Below are positions 1-7,526 of a stretch of DNA of 38,237 nt, one piece after another. Source of the stretch: Actinomyces dentalis DSM 19115 (GTDB taxonomy: Bacteria > Actinomycetota > Actinomycetes > Actinomycetales > Actinomycetaceae). Where the stretch lies: the NCBI RefSeq assembly GCF_000429225.1, contig NZ_AUBL01000040.1, positions 1 through 38,237 of the forward strand. The letters run 5' to 3'. The stretch's first letter is position 1, and every line of letters begins with the position of its first letter. The translations under genes and the position numbers were made by a program. The notes under the pieces were generated by a model. It searched no databases. It saw nothing but the letters and a program-made list of their open reading frames with translations, and had not been told where the DNA came from.

Positions 1-97
1 GCCTCATGTCATGGGCCCTGCGGTGGGCGGCCAACCACAGGCAGATGGTGTGGGCGATGGACTCGGGAACATCCAAAGTGGCAGGATAGGACAGCAC
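1..97 (-). CDS. IS5-like (DDE_Tnp_4-type) transposase, N-terminal fragment cut by window edge
   Basis: Reading the minus strand from a GTG at 97-95 gives about 32 residues beginning MLSYPATLDVPESIAH and continuing with a helix rich in Leu, Ala and His/Arg. This opening is characteristic of actinobacterial 'transposase family' proteins of the IS5 group, which begin MLSYPA.., followed by a helix-turn-helix and then a DDE domain. A purine-rich AGGGGG lies a few bases upstream of the GTG. The gene runs off the left edge, so the catalytic domain cannot be checked. The family is recognised from the N-terminus only, so the IS subgroup is uncertain. Confidence 0.6.
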   Translation of the reverse strand, partial: MLSYPATLDVPESIAHTICLWLAAHRRAHDMR

Positions 98-243
98 GCG
101 GGGACCCCCTGGTAGTGATTCGTGTGGTTAGAACACACTATCCCGGGCGGCCCCCGCGCGCACCACCCCCGCCCCCGCCCAATCCCTCCCGCACCACCGC
201 GCCGATCCCCGCCAGTCCGGGGGCTTTCCTGGTGAGAAAGGCT
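1..243 (-). mobile_element. End of an insertion sequence that interrupts the restriction helicase
   Basis: The transposase start at 97 is followed, away from the gene, by about 145 bases of C-rich DNA with no other gene. At about 243 the sequence switches abruptly to recognisable helicase coding DNA. I take about 220-243 as the likely outer end of the IS. No terminal inverted repeat or target duplication can be confirmed because the other end lies outside the window. An inverted GTGTG/CACAC motif at about 122-138 may belong to the element's promoter region. Confidence 0.45.
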
Positions 244-2615
244 CATTGAGGTTCGCTCGCAGGGCCGTCAGGAACTGCTCGAAGTCACCTGTGACCGCAG
301 GGTCAGTCACCCGGAGCTCGAGACGGGTGCGGTGACACTCCGCGATCTGGTCGACGTCCTTGGCCCACTGCTCCCAGTAGCGGCGAGAACCCACCTTCTG
401 CACGAGCCGCGCGTAGATCGCGTCCTTCCAGCGCCCCAGGGAGTCAAGGTCAAAGCCCATCTGGACGCCCCGCCCCGCTCGACCGCCGCTCACGTCGTCG
501 TGCTCCCCGCCGGGTTCGCCGCCCGGCGCGAAGGGGTCGATGATGGCAACCTTGTCCGGCTTGGACCGGTTGAGGTCGATCTTATTGACCATGGCATCGA
601 AGCGCTCGTCGTGGGCGCGCAGCGCCTGAAGAACTTCCCACACGACCCGGAAGACGTCGTTGTCCGCCAGGACCTCTTCCGGCGCCATGCCCGTCGGGAT
701 CGCCACTGGCAGGATGATGTAGCCGTACTTCTTGCCCGGAGCCAGGCGCATGACACGCCCCACGGACTGGACGATGTCGACCTGCGACTTGCGCGGGGAC
801 AGGAACATGACCGCGTCCAGCGCCGGGACGTCCACCCCCTCGCTCAGGCAGCGGGCGTTCGTCAGGATCCGGCACGATGACGCGCCGTCCTCCGTCACCT
901 CGTCCGCACGCTCTGACGACGACGCCTTCCGCCCGGCACCTGTCCGCTCGGTGCCCGAGACCGCGGCTGGTCCGGCGCCGTCGGCGAGCCAGGACAGCCG
1001 CTCCGTGCGCTCCAGGATGTTCATCTTCCCGTCCACATGACGCACCTCGACCGAGGCGAGCCGGGGGCCAGCGCCGCCGTCGGGCTCCGACAGGGTGCGC
1101 CGGTAGTCCTCGGCCACCCCGTTGAAGGAGGACGCGAAACGCTTGGAGGCCTTGATATCCCGGGCGAAGGCGACTGCCGTGCGCATCGGCTGGGCGTCCG
1201 CCCCGAAGTCCCCCGCCTCGACGCTGCGCTTGGCCAGGGCGTTCCAGCAGCCGACGATGCGGGCGGCGTCGTCGAGCTTGAGCTGCCCGTCCTCGGCGAG
1301 GGAGGACTGGAGTTGAGCGGCGACCTGGTCCTTGGAGACGGTGAGGACCAGCACCTTGTAGTCGGTGAGCAGGTTGCGGGAGACCGCTTCGCCGAAGCCC
1401 AGGCGGAACAGCTCCTCGCCGTAGAGGTCCGCGTCATCCATCGAGGCGAGGAGCGCGTCCTTGCGACTGGCCTCGGCCTTGGTCGAGTCGTTGTAGATAC
1501 GGGGCGTGGCCGTCATGTACAGGCGCTTGACGGCCTTGAGGTAGGCGTTGTCGTGGACGCGGACGAAGGCGGACTCGTCCGTGCCGGCCAGTGTGGCGCC
1601 CGTGGTGCGATGGGCCTCGTCGCAGATGATGAGGTCGAAGGTCGGGGCTCCCATCTTCTGGGCCCGGGCGACGACGTCGATGGACTGGTACGTGGAGAAG
1701 ACGACCGTCATCGGTGCGACCCCATTGACGGGTGCCGCCGGTCGGGTCAGGCGCTGCGCGAGGGCGTCGGCGTCGGTGGTGGCCGGGATCGCCAGGTCCA
1801 CCACCGAGATGTCCTCGCTCAGGGAGTCCTTGCTGTGTTCCTTACCGACTTTGGCGTCCGAGCAGACCGCGAAGGAGCGCAGCGGGACCTCGGCCTCCGC
1901 GCTCCACTCACGCAGCGTCTGCGAGAGCAGGGCGATAGAGGGGACGAGGAACAGCACCCCCCCCCCCGCCAGCGCCGGCCATCGCCTCGGCGATGCGCAG
2001 CGAGGTGAGAGTCTTGCCGGTGCCGCAGGCCATAATGAGCTTGCCCCGGTCGGCTGTCACCAAGCCCTTGGTGACAGCGTCGAGCGCTCGCTTCTGGTGC
2101 TCGCGCAGCGCCTTGCGACCGACGCGGACCATGACCTCGGGGGTCTCCAGGCTGAAGGAGTCCCAGTCGATCGTCGAGCTGAACAGATCCTCCAGACCGA
2201 TGCGTGACACCGGGATGATGGCCTGGCGGGCGACGGTCTGCTCCGCCGCACGGTTCCAGTGCTCCGTCGTCGAGACGAACAGGCGCGAGGAGAACTCACC
2301 CGTGCCGGACTCGGCGAGGAAGGTGTCGACGTCCGCCTTCGCGACCGTGTGCGTGGGGTCGTAGAACTTGCACTGGACGGCGCACAGCTCGCCCGTCTCC
2401 CGCTCACGGGCGACGAGGTCGATGCCACGGTCCGGTCGAGTGCCCCGGCCGGGCCAGTCGGACCACATCCACACCTCGTCGAAGCGCTCGGCATAGCGCG
2501 GATCCGTCAAGAGGAACTGGCGCACGAGGCGCTCGAAACTCGTGCCCTTGCCACGCTCGGTCCTCGCCTCGAAGTGCAGGTCGTCCAGGATCGCGCCGAT
2601 GCTCTGCTTGCTCAC
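128..2615 (-). pseudogene. Type ISP-like restriction enzyme, nuclease-helicase half; frameshifted and 3'-truncated
   Basis: Two overlapping frames together encode one protein. The first (2615-1908, GTG start) has an Mrr-like nuclease with GIDLVA and a VQCK motif, the catalytic D...QxK pattern, then helicase motif I, ACGTGKT. The second (1957-128) continues with LFLVPSIALLSQTL, the DEAH box IICDEAH, MTATPR, and motif VI QSVGRVMR. The opening resembles LlaGI/LlaBIII type ISP enzymes (nuclease, helicase, methyltransferase, target recognition in one ~1,500-residue chain). The frames are separated by a run of 11 Gs on the coding strand; ten would join them. At the 3' end, family-like sequence stops at about ANLNE (near 245) and becomes low-complexity up to the stop at 128, beside an IS. 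Methyltransferase and recognition domains are absent from the window. It is probably inactive as it stands, but could be a phase-OFF state or a homopolymer sequencing error combined with an IS insertion. Confidence 0.8.
1957..1967. repeat. 11-base poly-C (poly-G on coding strand) tract at the frameshift
   Basis: Eleven consecutive Cs on the plus strand sit exactly where the restriction helicase changes frame, between motif I and motif Ia. With 11 Gs the upstream frame runs into AVPRPLYRPALADAA and stops. Removing one G gives an uninterrupted G-G-G-V-L-F-L-V-P reading typical of helicases. Long G tracts inside restriction genes are classic slipped-strand phase-variation sites, and also common sequencing errors. 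Confidence 0.8.
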
Positions 2616-2730
2616 GGCATGAGCATACGTGTGGCGGTCCTAGACCTGCGAAGCACCCGGCTGCGCCCTCAGACGCGCCCCTCCTGCTGGCCTCCATCAG
2701 CGCAGGAGCGTGAGACCCTCCCATGGTCGA

Positions 2731-2792
2731 CGACGAAAGTGAGCGTCAGGAGCCGACGAAAGTGAGCGTTTAATCCCGACAATTGTGAGCGC
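2731..2792. repeat. Three direct repeats on a 23-bp pitch, IS21-like end remnant
   Basis: CGACGAAAGTGAGCGT occurs at 2731-2746 and again, identical, at 2754-2769. A diverged copy, CGACAATTGTGAGCGC, follows at 2777-2792. All three starts are exactly 23 bp apart. IS21-family elements carry several such direct repeats inside each end, where the transposase binds, and no istA/istB gene is nearby. I therefore read this as the leftover end of a lost IS21-type element. Confidence 0.55.
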
Positions 2793-2910
2793 AGCACCGC
2801 GGAACGTCAGGTCTGCCAAGAGATCCGGGCGCACCTCGCCCAGCGCCCCGAGTGCTCTCAGCACCGTCTCAGCACGGAGGCGTTCCGGGCGCTTCGCCGC
2901 GCCGCGCCCG

Positions 2911-3051
2911 GGGGACACCCGCCACCTGCTGTGGCTGCGCGAGCGCCTGGGCGAGCGCCTCGCCGACGCCGTCGTGGTCACCACCGGCCGCCACGCCTAC
3001 CGCGACGAGGACGACATCGCCGTCGTGCCCGCGGCCCTGCTGGGCCCGTGA
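2911..3051 (+). pseudogene. C-terminal remnant of a DUF4143-type ATPase
   Basis: The last ~46 residues of this frame read DTRHLLWLRERLGERL, then DAVVVTTGRHAYR and IAVVPAALLGP before TGA. This resembles the extreme C-terminus of AAA_14/DUF4143 ATP-binding proteins: a helix predicting HLRWLRDRLG, then a beta strand and 'TG..AYR..GIAVVP..LLG'. The P-loop ATPase part is missing. Upstream sequence in the same frame (2785-2910) is Ser/Arg-rich and does not resemble the family, so the fragment was probably joined to unrelated DNA by the IS remnant just upstream. The call rests on a short motif. Confidence 0.4.
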
Positions 3052-3084
3052 GCGCCCCGGCCTCACCCGCGCCCGCGCCGCCCC

Positions 3085-4671
3085 TCACTCCCCGCGCGCC
3101 GCCCACCAGGAGCGCAGGGCCTGGCGGGCCGGCTCCTCGCCCACAGGCCCCTTCTCCATGCGCAGGTCCAGCAGGAAGCGGTAGGCCTCGCCCACCACCG
3201 GCCCGGGTCCCACCCCGAGCTCGGCCATGATCTGCTCGCCGTCCAGATCGGGCCGGATGGCGGCGAGCTCCTCGGCGGCGGCGAGCGCCGCGATCCGCGC
3301 CTCGAGGTCGTCGTAGGCGGCGTCGAGCATGCGGGCCCGGCGCCGGTTGCGGGTGGTGACGTCGGCGCGCGTGAGCCGGTGCAGGCGCTCGAGCAGCGGC
3401 CCGGCGTCGGCCACGTAGCGGCGCACCGCCGAGTCCGACCAGCCGGCCTCGGCGTAGCCGTGGAAGCGCAGGTGCAGCTCCACCAGCCGGGTGACGTCCT
3501 TGACGGTCTGCTTGTCGAAGCGCAGCGCCGTCAGCCGCTTGCGCGTCATGCGCGCCCCCACGTGGTCGTGCCCGTGGAAGGTGACGGTGCCGTCGGGCAG
3601 GAAGCGCCGCGTGGCGGGCTTGCCGACGTCGTGCATGATGGCCGCCAGGCGCAGCACGAGGTCCGGGCCCGGCACCGGCCCGTCGGGGCCGGTCTCCAGG
3701 TCGATGGCCTGGTCGAGGACCGTCAGGGTGTGCTCGTAGACGTCCTTGTGGCGCCGGTGCTCGTCGACGGTCTCGACCAGGGCGGCCAGCTCGGGCAGGA
3801 CGACGTCGGCCACGCCGGTGTGCACCATGAGCTCCAGCCCCCGCCGGGGCCGGGGCGCGAGCAGCAGGCGCTCCAGCTCGGCGCGCACGCGCTCGGCGGA
3901 GACGATCTCCAGGCGCGGGGCCATCTCGGTCATGGCGTCCATGACGTCCATCTCGACGTCGAAGCACAGCTGGGCGGCGAAGCGGGCGGTGCGCATAATG
4001 CGCAGCGGGTCGTCGTCGAAGGACTGGACGGCGCCGGCGGGGGTGCGCAGGACCCCGGCGCGCAGGTCGGCCAGGCCGCCGCAGGGGTCGACGAGCTCCA
4101 GGTCCGGCAGCCGCAGCGCCATGGCGTTGACGGTGAAGTCGCGGCGGGTGAGGTCGCCCTCGAGCGTGTCGCCGTAGGAGACGGCGGGCTTGCGGGAGCC
4201 GACCTCGTAGGCCTCGGTGCGGTAGGTGGTCACCTCGACGATGATGTCCCCCTTGCGGGCGCCGATGGTGCCGAAGTCCTTGCCGATGTCCCAGCAGGCG
4301 TCCCCCCAGGACTCCAGGATCGCCTCGGTCTGGTCGGGACGGGCCGAGGTGGTGCAGTCCAGGTCGTGGGGGGTCAGGCCGAGGAAGGCGTCGCGCACCG
4401 GTCCGCCGACGAGGGCGATCTCGTGGCCGGCCCGCGTGAACAGGTGCCCGAGGGCGGCGAGGCAGGGCGGCAGCTCGGCGAGCGCGGCGCGGGCCGTGGC
4501 GGTCAGGCCGCGGGCGTCGGCGCCGGCCTCGGGCGCGGGCGGCTCCGACGGCGTCGGCGCGGGCGGCGCGGGCGGGCCGACGGCGTCGGCGCGGGCGGCG
4601 CGGGTCGGGGCCGTCGCGGCCCGCGTCGCGGCGGGAGGGGCGGAGTGGGCGGGAGCTTGGCGCTGGGTCAT
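3085..4671 (-). CDS. pcnA: CCA-adding tRNA nucleotidyltransferase / poly(A) polymerase family
   Basis: The protein of 528 residues repairs or adds the 3' CCA of tRNAs. The N-terminal ~55 residues are Ala/Pro-rich low complexity. The class II nucleotidyltransferase core follows: GGPVRD at 89-94, the metal-binding DLD at 103-105 and the RRDFTVNAMA signature at about 176-185. The RNA-binding region with DPLRIMRTARFAAQ starts near 221. An HD-domain pair (IMHDVGK, H347-D348) is present, as in actinobacterial homologues. The ATG at 4671 is chosen because the longer open frame would overlap the divergent Nudix gene. It diverges from that gene with an 84-bp spacer, as pcnA and mutT4 do in mycobacteria. 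The proline-rich N-terminus might be shorter if an internal start is used. Confidence 0.93.
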   Translation of the reverse strand: MTQRQAPAHSAPPAATRAATAPTRAARADAVGPPAPPAPTPSEPPAPEAGADARGLTATARAALAELPPCLAALGHLFTRAGHEIALVGGPVRDAFLGLTPHDLDCTTSARPDQTEAILESWGDACWDIGKDFGTIGARKGDIIVEVTTYRTEAYEVGSRKPAVSYGDTLEGDLTRRDFTVNAMALRLPDLELVDPCGGLADLRAGVLRTPAGAVQSFDDDPLRIMRTARFAAQLCFDVEMDVMDAMTEMAPRLEIVSAERVRAELERLLLAPRPRRGLELMVHTGVADVVLPELAALVETVDEHRRHKDVYEHTLTVLDQAIDLETGPDGPVPGPDLVLRLAAIMHDVGKPATRRFLPDGTVTFHGHDHVGARMTRKRLTALRFDKQTVKDVTRLVELHLRFHGYAEAGWSDSAVRRYVADAGPLLERLHRLTRADVTTRNRRRARMLDAAYDDLEARIAALAAAEELAAIRPDLDGEQIMAELGVGPGPVVGEAYRFLLDLRMEKGPVGEEPARQALRSWWAARGE

Positions 4672-4743
4672 CGGTCCAAGCCTGCCATGCGGGGCGAATG
4701 CCACGCGGGATGAATCCCAACGGGCCCTCGGGGCTCGACCGCT

Positions 4744-4749
4744 TAGAGT
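4744..4749 (+). promoter_or_regulatory. -10 element giving a probably leaderless mutT4-like transcript
   Basis: TAGAGT fits the actinobacterial TANNNT -10 hexamer. Its end is six bases before the ATG at 4756, so transcription should begin at or next to the start codon. No Shine-Dalgarno sequence precedes that ATG. The same geometry is seen upstream of thrC. Confidence 0.55.
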
Positions 4750-4755
4750 GTCCCC

Positions 4756-5265
4756 ATGCCCACGCATCGCACTCGCAGACCCCGCGCCGGTTCGCTGGCG
4801 CGGCGGGCGGGTGTGTACGGTCTGCCGGTGATCGATGAGACGAGTGCCGGCGGTCTCATTATCGATGTGCAGGACGGCCGCGCCGTCACGGCGGTCATCG
4901 CCCGCCGGAATCGGGGCGGCCGCCTGGAGTGGTGCCTGCCCAAGGGGCACCTGGAGGGCGCGGAGACCGCCGAGCAGGCGGCCGTGCGGGAGATCGCCGA
5001 GGAGACCGGTATCACGGGCCGGGTTCTGCGTCATCTGGCGACGATCGACTACTGGTTCGCCGGGGACGACCACCGCGTCCACAAGGTCGTCCACCATTTC
5101 CTCCTGGAGGCCACGGGCGGGGACCTGACCACGGAGAATGATCCGGATCATGAGGCCGAGGACGTCGCCTGGGTGGATCTGGAAGACGTCTCCCGCCGTC
5201 TGGCCTATCCTAATGAGCGTCGGATTGTGGCGGCCGCTCGCGAGATTCTAGTGGGGGACGGGTGA
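4756..5265 (+). CDS. Nudix hydrolase, MutT4-like
   Basis: A 169-residue Nudix pyrophosphohydrolase. The Nudix box (G x5 E x7 RE-I-A-EE-T-G-I) spans G64 to I86 with all consensus catalytic residues: G64, E70, R78, E79, E82, E83 and G85. A basic N-terminal tail (MPTHRTRRPR) precedes the fold. Its position between pcnA and a DUF6049 gene matches mycobacterial mutT4 (Rv3908), so a sanitising or housekeeping hydrolase is likely, but the substrate cannot be read from sequence. The stop overlaps the next gene's GTG start by four bases (GTGA), indicating translational coupling. The ATG lies directly behind a -10 hexamer, so it may be translated without a leader. Confidence 0.9.
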   Translation: MPTHRTRRPRAGSLARRAGVYGLPVIDETSAGGLIIDVQDGRAVTAVIARRNRGGRLEWCLPKGHLEGAETAEQAAVREIAEETGITGRVLRHLATIDYWFAGDDHRVHKVVHHFLLEATGGDLTTENDPDHEAEDVAWVDLEDVSRRLAYPNERRIVAAAREILVGDG

Positions 5266-7526
5266 GAAACGAGGTCCTGATCCCGGCGTTGCGCCGGCAC
5301 CGTTCCGCCGTGCGCGCCCGCGCCCTGTCGGGCATTGCGGCCATCATCGGCTGCCTCGTCCTCGTGCTCGCCCCCGTGGCGCTCCTCCCCGCGCCCCTGG
5401 GCCCGACGGCGGCCGCCCTGCCCGCGGCCGACGCCCCGCCGGCCGACGGCCGGGTGAGCGTGTCCGTCGACTCCCTGGCGCCGGAGGTCCTCGCCTCCGG
5501 CCAGGACCTCCAGATCTCGGGCACGATCGTCAACGGCACCGACGAGCCCCTGGAGTCGGTCGATCTCGTCGTCCAGGTCCAGCGCTCCACTGAGATCGCG
5601 CTCAGCGGCCTGGAGTCGTGGCTCGCCGACGAGGGGGACGCCCAGTTGAGCACGGTGATCACCGCCGGCCTGAGCTCGATCGAGCCGGGCGCCACGACGA
5701 CCTTCGCCGTGACCGTGCCGGCCAAGGACCTGCCCCTGAGCGGCTCCGCGGAGTGGGGGCCGCGCGGCGTGCAGGTGTCGGTGACCGAGGACGGGCAGAG
5801 CCTCGCCCGGGATCGCACGATCGTCGTGTGGGACGCGGGCGTCGCGGTGAGCCCCACGCGGGTGACGGTCGTGGTCCCCGTGGTCGCCTCGCCCGCCGAG
5901 ATGAACCTGCTGGCCCAGGGCGATAAGGCGGATCCGGCCGCCGTGAAGGCGCTGCGCACGCGGGTGGAGGGGCTTCTCGCCCTGGCCCGCCCCGGCGTCG
6001 TCCTCGCCGTGGATCCCGCGCTCATGACGGCGCTCGGGGCGGGGGACGATCTGACCTCCCCGAAGGACGCGGACGGCGCCGGGGCCTCCCCGACGCCCGC
6101 GCCCGCGACCGAGCCGCCCGCGACCGAGCCCGACGCCGAACCCACCGCCGAGCCCGCGCCCGCGACCGGACCGACCCCGACGGCGCCGCCCGCGACCGGC
6201 GCCTCCCCCGCCCCCGACCGCACGCTCGCCGGGGCCCTGGAGGCGGCGGGCCGCAGCGGCAACCTCATCGTCCTGCCGTGGGCGGACGCCGACGTCTCCG
6301 CCCTGGCGCACCTGGGCGAGGGGGATCTCACGGCCGGGGCCTTCACCCGGGCCGATGAGACCGTCGCCGCCTGGAAGACGGGGAGCACGGCGACGGCGCT
6401 GACGAGCGGCCCCCTGGACGCCGAGACCCTGGCGCTCCTGCCGCAGACCGTCTCCACGGTGATCGCCCGGCCCGGCGACCTGCCCGTCGCGGAGGACCTG
6501 ACCTACGCCCCCGCGGGCATCACCACGGTCGACGACCGGGTGGTCCTCGTTCCCGAGGCCTCGGTGTCCGAGGCGGCCGCGGGGATCCTGAGCACCGGCT
6601 CCGACTCGACGGCGCTGTGCGCCCTGGACGCGCGCGGTCTCCTGCGCGGGCAGCTGGCGATCCTGACCCGCCAGACCCCCTACCGCGGACGCGATATCGT
6701 CGTCGCACTCGACCGGGCCGACGCCGCCGCCGCGGACCCCGCCGAGCTCGGGGCGCGCCTGGAGGCGATACTGGCGTCCTCGTGGACGCAGGGCCGGGAC
6801 CTGGGCGCCGTCGTCGCGGACGCCCGCGAGCAGCAGTCCGCGGGCGAGCAGGTCCAGCGCGACGAGTTGCCGGAGCAGGTCCTCGACGACGCCGAGCCCA
6901 GCGGCGCCGACCTCAACGCGGCCACCCAGGCGGCCAACCACCTGAAGTCGATCGGCTCCGTGCTCGCCGACCCGCAGGCCCTCCTGAGCCCGGCCACGGA
7001 CGTCGTGGCCACCTCCCTGTCCACGCTGTGGCGCACGGACCCGCGGGGCCGGACCGCCCACATCGCCCGGGCCAGGGCGGCGGGGGACGTCGTCGTGCAG
7101 TCCCTGACGGCGGCGCCCTCCTCCACCATCAATGTCATCTCGGCCACGGCCGACCTGCCCCTGCGCATCGTCTCCGGCCTGGATCAGGCGGCCACGGTCA
7201 GGGTCCACCTCGTGCCCTCCTCGACGCGCCTGCAGATCGATCACGACGTCACGGTCACGGTGCCGGCCCAGGGGCAGACCACCGTCCTGGTGCCGATCAA
7301 GGCGGTGGGCAGCGGCGACGTCGACCTGTCCATCGAGCTGCTGGCGGCCGACGGCACCGCCGTCGGCACGCCCATGACAATGCGCACACGGGTGCGGGCG
7401 AGCTGGGAGACCGTGGGCACCCGCGTCGCCGCCGGACTGCTGGTGGCCTTGCTCGCCGGCGGGATCACCCGTACGGTCCGCAGGGGCCGGCGTCAGGACA
7501 AGCAGGACAGGAGGGCGGCCGCATGA
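5262..7526 (+). CDS. DUF6049-family membrane-anchored secreted protein (Rv3909-like)
   Basis: A 754-residue protein of unknown function. A hydrophobic segment at about residues 20-45 acts as signal or N-terminal anchor. A large extracellular region follows, and one transmembrane helix (VAAGLLVALLAGGI, about 725-740) is followed by a short Arg/Lys-rich cytoplasmic tail. Residues about 272-320 form a Pro/Ala/Thr/Glu linker built from degenerate 'PATEP' units. The family is conserved upstream of murJ in Actinobacteria, so a role in cell-envelope biogenesis is inferred from context only. It overlaps the upstream Nudix gene by four bases (GTGA) and the downstream murJ by four bases (ATGA), so the three genes are translationally coupled. 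The start is GTG. Confidence 0.85.
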   Translation: MRNEVLIPALRRHRSAVRARALSGIAAIIGCLVLVLAPVALLPAPLGPTAAALPAADAPPADGRVSVSVDSLAPEVLASGQDLQISGTIVNGTDEPLESVDLVVQVQRSTEIALSGLESWLADEGDAQLSTVITAGLSSIEPGATTTFAVTVPAKDLPLSGSAEWGPRGVQVSVTEDGQSLARDRTIVVWDAGVAVSPTRVTVVVPVVASPAEMNLLAQGDKADPAAVKALRTRVEGLLALARPGVVLAVDPALMTALGAGDDLTSPKDADGAGASPTPAPATEPPATEPDAEPTAEPAPATGPTPTAPPATGASPAPDRTLAGALEAAGRSGNLIVLPWADADVSALAHLGEGDLTAGAFTRADETVAAWKTGSTATALTSGPLDAETLALLPQTVSTVIARPGDLPVAEDLTYAPAGITTVDDRVVLVPEASVSEAAAGILSTGSDSTALCALDARGLLRGQLAILTRQTPYRGRDIVVALDRADAAAADPAELGARLEAILASSWTQGRDLGAVVADAREQQSAGEQVQRDELPEQVLDDAEPSGADLNAATQAANHLKSIGSVLADPQALLSPATDVVATSLSTLWRTDPRGRTAHIARARAAGDVVVQSLTAAPSSTINVISATADLPLRIVSGLDQAATVRVHLVPSSTRLQIDHDVTVTVPAQGQTTVLVPIKAVGSGDVDLSIELLAADGTAVGTPMTMRTRVRASWETVGTRVAAGLLVALLAGGITRTVRRGRRQDKQDRRAAA

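Larger units (their letters stand above)
2616..3084. other. Gene-poor junction with IS and ATPase debris
   Basis: This spacer separates the restriction helicase from pcnA. It holds the helicase promoter region (near 2616-2640), a triple 23-bp-period repeat (2731-2792) that looks like an IS terminus, and a plus-strand C-terminal ATPase fragment (2911-3051). No intact gene is seen. A minus-strand open stretch around 2760-2870 has a leucine-rich translation but matches nothing I recognise. Confidence 0.6.

Noticed and set aside
2785-2910. Extending the DUF4143-like fragment back to an ATG at 2785
   Set aside because: The upstream residues are Ser/Arg-rich and unlike the family; the ATG lies inside the IS-like repeat remnant.
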